Source: an uncultured Eubacteriales bacterium (GTDB lineage Bacteria; Bacillota; Clostridia; Christensenellales; Borkfalkiaceae). From it: DNA of 64,000 bases. The notes beneath the pieces are model-generated. The model was not told the DNA's origin. It worked only from the letters and a program-made list of their open reading frames with translations, and did not search any database. Shown here piece after piece: positions 31,516 through 39,748 of the stretch (position 1 is the stretch's first letter; each line of letters starts with the position of its first letter). The stretch is taken from assembly GCA_949747905.1 (NCBI GenBank), contig CATKEF010000034.1, forward strand, positions 1-64,000, read 5' to 3'. Position numbers and translations under genes: made by a program.

Positions 31516-34500
31516 TTATATTTCTATTGAACCCTCAAAAGAAAGTTTGACGGTACCGTCCACTTCGACGTTAGCGCCGCGCTCGTATTTCACAAACAGG
31601 TCCCCGCCTTTCAATTTTACCGTAACGTTCTCATCGTATCTGCAATCGCCTTTTCTTATTGCCGCTACAGCGGCAGCAGCCGCTGCAGTGCCGCAAGAGA
31701 ATGTTTCGCCGTTTCTCGGCACCCAAACGCGAGCCTTGATAGTAAGATTGTTTACAACTCTTACGCAAGCGACGTTAGCGTCGGGATAAATCTCCGCGAC
31801 CGCCTGCCCGAGCAATTCCAAGTCTATGCGATCTATATTATCCGTAAAGATTATGCAGTGTGAATTACCTACGTTTACACAATTTATGACGTAAGTTACC
31901 CCGTTAATGGTGACGCTTCCCGCATTAGCCGCAACTTTCGGCTTTCCGAGTTTTACAGAAACCGAACTCGCTTTGCCGTTAAAGGAATTGACCGTAAGCA
32001 ATTTAACTGTTCCGCAGCTTTCCACGGTAAGTTCGTCCGAATTGACAAATCCTTTATCGAACAGATATTTCGCCGCGCAGCGTATAGGATTCGCGGCAAG
32101 TCCGCCGTCGCTTCCGTCACTGTTGAATACCCTGACTTTTGCGTCCGCGACATCCGAATTTTCAAGAACGACTATTCCGTCAGCGCCGATAGCATAGTGT
32201 CTGTCCGAAAAATTGATTGCAAGCGATTCGGGACAGGTAATTTCCCCTTTCATATTATCGAAGAATATAAAATCGTTGCCGCAGCTATGCATTTTACAGA
32301 AATTAAGCCTGAGTTTTTCCGTTCGCAGATTATTTATATCCACAAGCTCGGTATTGAATTCATTATACCTTCCCGCAATTACGTCCGCAAGCGCATTGGT
32401 CGTATCGAGAGATGTCAGAACCGTTATACCTTTCAATATAGCATGATGATGCAAACTGATGTAGTTGGAGATTGATTCCATATCGGTTTTTCCGGTGTAT
32501 ACTATATAATCAACCTTGCCGTCGTCCATCAGTTTAATTATTTCTTCGTTGGAAGACAGTCTAGCAACATCTGTACACTCGAGCCCCAGACTTCTTATAA
32601 CTTTTGCAGTCCCCTTTGTCGCGTAAAGCGTAAGCCCGAGGTCGGCAAACTTTTTAACGATATTGACTATCTCGAACTTATCCTGGTCGTTTATTGTAAA
32701 GTATATCCCCGAAGGTCGCTTCTTGGTAGGATGCCGCATATTGAAACCCGCAGAAATAAGCCCCTTGAAAAGCGCCTCTTCAATAGTTTTTCCTATACCC
32801 AGAACTTCACCTGTCGATTTCATCTCGGGGCCGAGCTGAGAATTGACATCATTGAGTTTCTCGAAGGAAAACACGGGAACTTTAACCGCAACGTACGGAG
32901 AATTGGGATAAAGTCCCGTACCGTACCCGAGCGTCTTCAACTTCTCACCCGTCAAAATTCTCGTTGCAAGGTCTACCATGGGCACACCCGTTACTTTGGA
33001 AATATACGGAATGGTTCTCGATGCCCTCGGATTTACTTCTATAACATACAGTTCATTATGATAAATCAGGTATTGAATATTTATAAGTCCCTTTGTTTTA
33101 AGCGAAATTGCAAGTTTTTCCGATATATCGACAACTTTTTTGAGCATTGCATCGCTGAGATTGTAAGGCGGATAAACCGCTATCGAGTCTCCGCTATGCA
33201 CTCCTGCGCGCTCTATATGCTGCATAATCCCGGGTATCAACACATCTTCGCCGTCGGAAATAGCGTCCACTTCGAGCTCTGTTCCCATAAGATATTTATC
33301 GCATAATACAGGATTCTCTATCTTCTGAGCAAGTATTACATCCATATAACGCTCGATGTCGTTCTGAGTAAACGCAATAGTCATATTTTGTCCGCCTATG
33401 ACATACGACGGACGAAGCAATACGGGATAGCCGAGTTTTTCAGCAGCCGACACCGCTTCTTTTTTGCTCATTACAGTAAGTCCCTTGGGGCGCGCGATTC
33501 CGAATTTCTCCAAAAGTTCGTCAAACCGTTCTCTGTCCTCGGCAAGGTCAACACTGTCGGCAGGAGTTCCGAGAATTCTCACCCCGCATTTATCAAGATA
33601 TCCGCACAGTTTTATTGCCGTCTGACCTCCGAAAGTTATCACAACGCCATACGGCTTTTCGATATCAATTACGTTCTGAACATCTTCCGGAGTAAGCGCC
33701 TCGAAATACAACCTGTCCGCCGTATCAAAATCGGTGGAAACGGTCTCGGGGTTATTATTAATGATTATGACTTCATAGCCGAGCCGTTTAAGCGCCCACA
33801 CACAATGAACGGACGAATAGTCGAATTCTATACCCTGTCCTATTCGTATCGGTCCGGAACCTATAACTATAATTCTCTTCTTTTCGCTCTTTGCAACAAA
33901 AGGTTTTGCCTCGTCGTGTTTAAGCTCGTCGTATGTAGAATAAAAATACGGAGTCAGCGCGGAAAATTCGGCGCCGCAGGTATCAACCATTTTGAAAACA
34001 GCGTTTCTGTGCGTCGGCAATTTATTTCCCGAGAGCTTGACAAGTTCCGCATCGGGATACCCGAGTTTTTTGCCGCGGAGATACTGTTCCTCCGAAATTT
34101 TCTTTCCACCGATTTCTTTTTCGTAATCGGCAAGGTTTTTGAGTTTATTCAAAAACCATTCGTCTATTTTCGTAATCGAGTATATTTCGTCAATTGAAAA
34201 ACCGCGTTTAACCGCCTGATAAACAACAAAAAGTCTTTCGTCCGTTAACTCGTGCAGTTTTTCGTGAATTTGTTTATCGGACAATTCCGCCATTTTCGGC
34301 ATATTAAGCGTTCCGACAGAAATTTCCGCACCGCGGACGGCTTTCATAATAGCCATTTCGAAACTCGTGCCGATAGCCATAACTTCCCCGGTCGCCTTCA
34401 TTCTCGTACCGAGATTTCTTTTGGCATACAAAAATTTATCGAACGGCCACTTTGGCAGTTTTACTACAACGTAATCGAGCGTCGGTTCGAAACATGAATA

Positions 34501-35526
34501 AGTTTTTCCCGTTACGTCGTTTTTGATTTCATCCAAGGTATATCCGAGCGCTATTTTTGTCGCCACCTTTGCAATCGGGTACCCCGTCGCTTTTGAAGCA
34601 AGCGCCGATGAACGGGAAACTCTGGGATTGACCTCAATGACCGAGTATTCGAACGAATCGGGATTGAGAGCAAACTGACAGTTACAGCCGCCCTCGATTT
34701 TCAATTCGCTTATTATTTGCAAAGACGCCGTTCTGAGCATCTGATATTCTTTGTCCGAAAGGGTTACGGCAGGAGCAATTACTATAGAATCACCCGTATG
34801 AATTCCGACAGGGTCGAAATTTTCCATTGAACATACTGTAAGAACATTACCGGCACCGTCGCGAAGAACCTCAAACTCGATTTCTTTCCAACCGCCTATA
34901 TACTTTTCGATAAGCACCTGAGTTATCGGCGACAACATAAGACCGTTATGCGAAATCAGGCGCAGCTCTTCTTCGTTTTCCGCAACGCCGCCGCCAGCGC
35001 CGCCAAGCGTATATGCCGGACGTACAATAACAGGATAACCTATTTTCCCGGCTATTGAAACGCATTCTTCAACCGTATAAGCAATATCCGACGGAACGAC
35101 GGGCTGATTGATTTTTTGCATCGTCTCTTTGAACAATTCCCTGTCCTCCGCCCTGTCGATGGAATCGAGGTTGACGCCTATAAGTTTTACGCCGTATTCA
35201 TCAAGAAATCCCGATTTTGCCAAACAGCAACCGAGAGTAAGTCCCGTCTGCCCTCCGAGCGAAGCAAGGAGACTGTCGGGGCGCTCTTTAATTATAATTC
35301 TTTTTAATGTATCCTCGGTAAGAGGTTCAAGATATATTTCGTCGGCAAGCGCCTTATCGGTCATTATAGTTGCAGGATTTGAATTACAAAGAACAACGTT
35401 AATTCCGGCATCTTTAAGCACGCGACACGCCTGCGCTCCGGCATAGTCGAATTCCGCTGCCTGTCCGATAATTATGGGTCCGGAACCTATAACGAGTACC
35501 TTTTTTATATCTTCTCTCTTAGGCAT
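31516..35526 (-). CDS. carB: Carbamoyl-phosphate synthase large subunit fused to a C-terminal DapF (diaminopimelate epimerase)-like domain
   Basis: Residues 1 to ~1070 are CarB (VLVIGSGPIIIGQAAEFDYAGAQA ... IIVIGSGPIRIGQGIEFDYSSVHC). The last ~265 aa are DapF-like: FCKMHSCGNDFIFFDN, YAIGADGIVVLE, RVFNSDGSDGGLAANPIRCAAKYLF, PRNGETFSCGTAAAAAAVAA. Confidence 0.95.
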   Translation of the reverse strand: MPKREDIKKVLVIGSGPIIIGQAAEFDYAGAQACRVLKDAGINVVLCNSNPATIMTDKALADEIYLEPLTEDTLKRIIIKERPDSLLASLGGQTGLTLGCCLAKSGFLDEYGVKLIGVNLDSIDRAEDRELFKETMQKINQPVVPSDIAYTVEECVSIAGKIGYPVIVRPAYTLGGAGGGVAENEEELRLISHNGLMLSPITQVLIEKYIGGWKEIEFEVLRDGAGNVLTVCSMENFDPVGIHTGDSIVIAPAVTLSDKEYQMLRTASLQIISELKIEGGCNCQFALNPDSFEYSVIEVNPRVSRSSALASKATGYPIAKVATKIALGYTLDEIKNDVTGKTYSCFEPTLDYVVVKLPKWPFDKFLYAKRNLGTRMKATGEVMAIGTSFEMAIMKAVRGAEISVGTLNMPKMAELSDKQIHEKLHELTDERLFVVYQAVKRGFSIDEIYSITKIDEWFLNKLKNLADYEKEIGGKKISEEQYLRGKKLGYPDAELVKLSGNKLPTHRNAVFKMVDTCGAEFSALTPYFYSTYDELKHDEAKPFVAKSEKKRIIVIGSGPIRIGQGIEFDYSSVHCVWALKRLGYEVIIINNNPETVSTDFDTADRLYFEALTPEDVQNVIDIEKPYGVVITFGGQTAIKLCGYLDKCGVRILGTPADSVDLAEDRERFDELLEKFGIARPKGLTVMSKKEAVSAAEKLGYPVLLRPSYVIGGQNMTIAFTQNDIERYMDVILAQKIENPVLCDKYLMGTELEVDAISDGEDVLIPGIMQHIERAGVHSGDSIAVYPPYNLSDAMLKKVVDISEKLAISLKTKGLINIQYLIYHNELYVIEVNPRASRTIPYISKVTGVPMVDLATRILTGEKLKTLGYGTGLYPNSPYVAVKVPVFSFEKLNDVNSQLGPEMKSTGEVLGIGKTIEEALFKGLISAGFNMRHPTKKRPSGIYFTINDQDKFEIVNIVKKFADLGLTLYATKGTAKVIRSLGLECTDVARLSSNEEIIKLMDDGKVDYIVYTGKTDMESISNYISLHHHAILKGITVLTSLDTTNALADVIAGRYNEFNTELVDINNLRTEKLRLNFCKMHSCGNDFIFFDNMKGEITCPESLAINFSDRHYAIGADGIVVLENSDVADAKVRVFNSDGSDGGLAANPIRCAAKYLFDKGFVNSDELTVESCGTVKLLTVNSFNGKASSVSVKLGKPKVAANAGSVTINGVTYVINCVNVGNSHCIIFTDNIDRIDLELLGQAVAEIYPDANVACVRVVNNLTIKARVWVPRNGETFSCGTAAAAAAVAAIRKGDCRYDENVTVKLKGGDLFVKYERGANVEVDGTVKLSFEGSIEI

Positions 35527-36592
35527 TGAACTTTCCCCCTTTGATTATTCCGATAAATCTGTCGAACAGGAACGAAGTATCCTGCGGTCCGCCGCACGCT
35601 TCGGGATGAAACTGAACGGTAAAAGTGTTAAGAAACGGATAGTCGAACCCTTCACACGTACCGTCATTGGCATTTATATAACTCAGCGAACCAAACTTAA
35701 CGCTCGAAGACACAACTTCGTATCCGTGATTCTGGCTTGAAATATATACTCTGCCGGAATTCAGATTTTTAACGGGCTGATTTGCGCCTCTATGTCCGTA
35801 TTTCATTTTCTTCGTAATTCCGTTCATAGCCAGAGCGAAAAGCTGATGCCCGAGACATATTCCGAAAGTCGGATATTTACCCGCCAACTTCTTTATATTT
35901 TCGATTATTTCAACGTTTTCGGCAGGGTCGCCGGGACCGTTTGTAAGCATCAGTCCGTCGGGATTTAAAGAAGAAATCTGTTCGGCGGTATAAAATGCAG
36001 GAACTTTGATGCAATAACAACCGCGTTTTACAAGTTCGCGAACGATGTTGTCTTTTGCGCCGAAATCCCATACAACGACTTTCAGTCCGTTTTCATCGCC
36101 GTAAAATTCAGGCTCGGAACACGTTACGCTGCGTACAGCGTTCTTCACCGAATAGCCGTTCAATTCATCCGTGTTTTTTATGGGCTTATCCGTTATACCG
36201 GCATTCATAACGCCCGCTTCACGCACGATTTTCGTCAGTTCACGAGTATCTATTCCGTAAAGCCCCACTATCCCGTTATCTTTGAGGTAACCGTCCAATG
36301 TTCCCCCGCACCTGAAATTGGAGGGTGCGTCGCATTTTTCTCTGACAATATAAGCCGAAACCCAAGGCTTTTTACTCTCTTCGTCGGCAGCAATCATGCC
36401 GTAATTACCGATTAAAGGAAAAGTCTGTGTGACTATCTGTCCGAAATAACTGGGGTCCGTCAGTGTCTCGATGTATCCCGTCATGCCCGTAGTAAACACC
36501 AACTCGCCCGAAATTTCGCCCTCGGCACCGAAACGGTAGCCTTCAAACTGTTTACCGTTCTGCAAAGTTAAATAAGCTCTGCCGTCTTTCAT
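35519..36592 (-). CDS. carA: Carbamoyl-phosphate synthase small subunit
   Basis: TGMTGYIETLTDPSYFGQIV, FGICLGHQLFALA, FHPEACGGPQDTSFLFD. Confidence 0.96.
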   Translation of the reverse strand: MKDGRAYLTLQNGKQFEGYRFGAEGEISGELVFTTGMTGYIETLTDPSYFGQIVTQTFPLIGNYGMIAADEESKKPWVSAYIVREKCDAPSNFRCGGTLDGYLKDNGIVGLYGIDTRELTKIVREAGVMNAGITDKPIKNTDELNGYSVKNAVRSVTCSEPEFYGDENGLKVVVWDFGAKDNIVRELVKRGCYCIKVPAFYTAEQISSLNPDGLMLTNGPGDPAENVEIIENIKKLAGKYPTFGICLGHQLFALAMNGITKKMKYGHRGANQPVKNLNSGRVYISSQNHGYEVVSSSVKFGSLSYINANDGTCEGFDYPFLNTFTVQFHPEACGGPQDTSFLFDRFIGIIKGGKFNA

Positions 36593-36630
36593 TGTTTATC
36601 CGTCCTTAAAATAATCTGAAATAAAAGAAA

Positions 36631-36655
36631 GACTGATTTAAAAAATAAATCAGTC
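36631..36655 (-). terminator. Intrinsic terminator in the carA leader (putative attenuator)
   Basis: On the minus strand GACTGATTTA TTTTT TAAATCAGTC followed by TTTCTTTTATTT, 39 nt before the carA start codon. Confidence 0.75.
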
Positions 36656-36763
36656 AACAAAAGATAATTTTTGAAAAATATCAGTTTCGGCGGTAGAAAA
36701 CAAGCCGCCGTGAAGAAGAAAAAATTCACTTTCTATATAACCTGATAAATTAATCATTTGCAT
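36650..36763 (-). CDS. Putative carA leader peptide (37 aa, MQMINLSGYIESEFFLLHGGLFSTAETDIFQKLSFVD)
   Basis: ATG at 36763 preceded by GAGGAAGGGACTTATTCAA (SD-like); stop TGA lies inside the 5' arm of the terminator hairpin. Too short for the ORF track. Confidence 0.55.
   Translation of the reverse strand: MQMINLSGYIESEFFLLHGGLFSTAETDIFQKLSFVD
36688..36710 (-). promoter_or_regulatory. Putative pause hairpin in the carA leader
   Basis: CGGCGG / CCGCCG with an 11-nt loop, followed on the minus strand by U-rich sequence. Confidence 0.45.
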
Positions 36764-36793
36764 TTGAATAAGTCCCTTCCTCAAACCTTATAG

Positions 36794-36822
36794 ATTATAT
36801 AATAACCTTTCAGACAAGTCAA
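36794..36822 (-). promoter_or_regulatory. Sigma-A-type promoter for carA
   Basis: Minus strand TTGACT - 17 nt - TATAAT, about 30 nt upstream of the leader ATG. Confidence 0.8.
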
Positions 36823-36839
36823 GCAAATAAACCTATAAT

Positions 36840-37478
36840 TCAATAAAGCGTCATAAGAAAATCGTAATTTGAAAGCTCTTTTTTTAAAATTTTCCAATTC
36901 GGCAGAAAAGCAGATACCGTCTCCCGGAACGCCGCCGAATGATTAAAATGCTTTAAGTGACATAACTCGTGAATAATTATGTAATCCTGCAAATGTTCGG
37001 GAATCATGCTTAATCTGAAATCAAACGCAATATTGCCTTTGATATCGCAGCAACCCCAACGCCTTCTGAAACTCTTTACGGAAACGCCGACCGGTTTTAA
37101 ACCCGTAAAATTCGACAGTCTATCTACTTTTGCTTTAATTTCATCCGAAAAATATGCCTTAAATAATCCGGGAATATCCGATAAGCGTTTTACAAGTACA
37201 TAGTCTTCTGTTACTTTGATTTTATCCGAATATTTTAAAGGAACTTTTTTGCCGCATATAAAAATGAATTCATATTCCATAATGTCAGCATTTTTACAAA
37301 GATTTTCGGAATTCTTTTTAAAATGTTTTTCAATCCAATCTTGTTTGTAATTCAAAAATTTCTGTATCTGAAATGCAGTAGCCGTGCGTGGGCAACGGAC
37401 GCGGATAACATTATTAGCCGCAACGCCGACAGAAAAAGTTTCACGATTGGTGCGCACGACTTCGTAATCAAATTCCAT
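36840..37478 (-). CDS. M48-type metallopeptidase (YgjP/DUF45-like)
   Basis: IIIHELCHLKHFNHSAAF (HExxH-like zinc motif) and RRWGCCDIKGNIAFDFRL. Confidence 0.9.
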   Translation of the reverse strand: MEFDYEVVRTNRETFSVGVAANNVIRVRCPRTATAFQIQKFLNYKQDWIEKHFKKNSENLCKNADIMEYEFIFICGKKVPLKYSDKIKVTEDYVLVKRLSDIPGLFKAYFSDEIKAKVDRLSNFTGLKPVGVSVKSFRRRWGCCDIKGNIAFDFRLSMIPEHLQDYIIIHELCHLKHFNHSAAFRETVSAFLPNWKILKKELSNYDFLMTLY

Positions 37479-38226
37479 TCAATTCAACCCTGAACTGTAC
37501 ACGAAGTTCGCCGTCTACTCTGCCCTCGACAATATATACATCCCCGGAACACACCCTGAATAATTCGAGCTTCTCACCTATTTTACACTGTTTAACGTAT
37601 GTGACCTGTATTCTTTTGAAAAATTTACCTTTAATTTCTCCGACATTGAAAGTATCGAGAAGAAAATCCGCATATTTGGTATTGTTCACATGAAAATAAT
37701 GGTCATAATCGGAGAGATATATTTTTCTTACCGCATCGGGTTCATGACTGTCAACCAAAGGTATTTTCCAATTATTGAAAATCACCGAACGCTCGGTATT
37801 ATAATTCGTAAAATCGCTGTCGGAAAAGAATGCCGACGTCGGAAGAACCGCAAAAGTTTTTAAATCAACCATACACCAACGAGAAGTGCATACTCCGACT
37901 TTCTCATTACCGCAGTATAATTCGAAATCTCTGAAAAATATACCGAATTTCGGTTTCAGCGGCCACGTCGCTATGCGCAGATTCTCCCCGAGTTTCACGG
38001 GACGAAACAGCTCAGTATACCAGTTCAGAATTACAAAACCGATATTCTTCGGAGCAATTTCAACATAGCCGAATCCCAATTCATCCGCGGAATCGCAAGC
38101 CGATTCTTCCATATATGAAAGTAATGCCGAGTATTTAAGATTGTCGAAAGCATCGGTATCGGTATACTTAATTTTATATTCTTTGATATTTCTGTACATA
38201 AATTCACCTGTCATTGATTTTAGCAC
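37468..38226 (-). CDS. Acyl-ACP thioesterase family (double hotdog)
   Basis: YTDTDAFDNLKYSALLSYMEESA, YDHYFHVNNTKYADFLLD; start may be MYRNIKEYKIKYTDTD (38199). Confidence 0.82.
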   Translation of the reverse strand: MLKSMTGEFMYRNIKEYKIKYTDTDAFDNLKYSALLSYMEESACDSADELGFGYVEIAPKNIGFVILNWYTELFRPVKLGENLRIATWPLKPKFGIFFRDFELYCGNEKVGVCTSRWCMVDLKTFAVLPTSAFFSDSDFTNYNTERSVIFNNWKIPLVDSHEPDAVRKIYLSDYDHYFHVNNTKYADFLLDTFNVGEIKGKFFKRIQVTYVKQCKIGEKLELFRVCSGDVYIVEGRVDGELRVQFRVELNGI

Positions 38227-38305
38227 ATTTCAAATTAAAAAGTCCATATTTTAACAAAAAATTCCTCAATTATGTGTGGCATAGTACTTTTTATTTAACA
38301 AAATA

Positions 38306-38334
38306 TTGACATAATTTGGATAAAGTGATATAAT
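38306..38334 (+). promoter_or_regulatory. Consensus sigma-A promoter for the PadR gene
   Basis: TTGACA - 17 nt - TATAAT, exact consensus hexamers. Confidence 0.88.
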
Positions 38335-38362
38335 AAAGCCATAAATTACGGAGGAAATACCT

Positions 38363-39703
38363 TTGGACGAAGAAAACAGAAACGAAGAACAAAAAGAAGA
38401 GTCTGCAAACGGAATAAGCGCCGACCTTATCCGCGGTCATATTAACACTATAATCCTGCGCACATTATATGAACGCGATAAATACGGCTACGAAATAATA
38501 GAGGAAATTAACGAGAAGAGCCACGGACAGTATACGCTTAAACAACCGACACTTTACAGCGCCTTGAAGCGCCTTGAAAGTCAAGGTTACATCAACGCTT
38601 ACTGGAAGACGGACGAAGTATCTCAAGGCGGAAGAAGAAAATATTACACTCTGACCGAAAGCGGCAAAGAAATTACCGAAAAAAATCAGGCAGAATGGGA
38701 ATATTCGAGAACTGTAATCGACAATCTTATTTCCGATAAGAACTTCGATTTCACCCAACCCCCTCCCACACCCGTTGATTTCAAAATACTGAAAAGCACG
38801 ACGTCGCGCGTTCCCATAATAAAACACGAGGTCAGCGAAACTTCAGAAAATCAATTACAGTCGTCCGAAGAAAAAAAGGATGCGATTACGGATATTACGA
38901 CGGAGACCAAACAAAACCCCGAAGAAAAATCAGAAAACAATATAATTGCTCAACCCGAAACCTCTTCTGCGGACAGAGAACGGATACACAATAATTATCT
39001 TAAACTGATTTCCGAGCCCGTAACAAATACATCGGAACCCGCGAAAACAGCATATTCGGACAACCTTGATACCGATAAACTTATTTATAATAATAAGCCC
39101 GAACCCGAACGTGACTATAAAAACCTTGTCAACAGTTTATTCGACAGAACCATAGCACAACATACCGCAACAGTCCGAGAAGAAAAACGAGAAATTCGGT
39201 CACAGGAAAGAATATCGGTCAGATATGAAGAAGCCGCAGAAAAAGCCAGACAGGACGGACTCACGGTAAACACAGCGGATGCCCCCGCGCAGTCACGCAA
39301 CAAGAAATATAACCGCGGCAACGCAATGTTCAAATCGTCATTGATTATTGCAGTAATAATGCTTCTGGAATTCGTTATTGCTCTTGTTTTCCGCAACGAG
39401 CTCGGAATAGGTATTGCTTACCCGATAGTAATTCTTGCGCTTGGATGCGCCCAGGCTATGATTTTCGGAGTTTTATGTTTTACAGATTTAGGTAAATCGA
39501 TACGTAAACCAGCCACTTTAAATTATATATGGTCTGCAATAATTATTACCATAATATTAATTCTTATAATTCTTGTTACGTCTTTCCTGCTCGGAATCAA
39601 TTTCCTTGATGCAGGCGATGTTTTTGCAAAGTTTGTATTTCCCTCTCTTATATCTCTGAACATCCCGCTTTTCGCAGTTCTGTTCGCAATCTTCAGCAAG
39701 TAA
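38363..39703 (+). CDS. PadR-family regulator with long linker and C-terminal transmembrane domain
   Basis: IILRTLYERDKYGYEIIEEINEKSHGQYTLKQPTLYSALKRLESQGYI (PadR wHTH); ~185-residue low-complexity linker; C-terminal ~125 aa with about four TM segments. TTG start preceded by GGAGGAAAT. Confidence 0.9.
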   Translation: MDEENRNEEQKEESANGISADLIRGHINTIILRTLYERDKYGYEIIEEINEKSHGQYTLKQPTLYSALKRLESQGYINAYWKTDEVSQGGRRKYYTLTESGKEITEKNQAEWEYSRTVIDNLISDKNFDFTQPPPTPVDFKILKSTTSRVPIIKHEVSETSENQLQSSEEKKDAITDITTETKQNPEEKSENNIIAQPETSSADRERIHNNYLKLISEPVTNTSEPAKTAYSDNLDTDKLIYNNKPEPERDYKNLVNSLFDRTIAQHTATVREEKREIRSQERISVRYEEAAEKARQDGLTVNTADAPAQSRNKKYNRGNAMFKSSLIIAVIMLLEFVIALVFRNELGIGIAYPIVILALGCAQAMIFGVLCFTDLGKSIRKPATLNYIWSAIIITIILILIILVTSFLLGINFLDAGDVFAKFVFPSLISLNIPLFAVLFAIFSK

Positions 39704-39708
39704 AAATC

Positions 39709-39738
39709 AAAGCCGTTGCTTTCAAGCAACGGCTTTTT
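39709..39738. terminator. Bidirectional terminator between the PadR gene and rny
   Basis: AAAGCCGTTGCTT TC AAGCAACGGCTTTTT. Confidence 0.85.
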
Positions 39739-39748
39739 ATTATTTATT

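Noticed and set aside
33388-34197. 269-aa plus-strand ORF opposite carB
   Set aside because: Antisense shadow of a strongly conserved CarB region.
31516-35526. CarB-DapF fusion as a simple sequencing error removing a stop codon
   Set aside because: No Met/SD at the expected DapF start and in-frame continuity through the linker argue against it, although it cannot be fully excluded from one sequence.
38271-38283. TATG-TGTGG-CATA imperfect dyad upstream of the PadR promoter as a PadR operator
   Set aside because: Only 4-bp arms; too weak to call without comparative or binding data.
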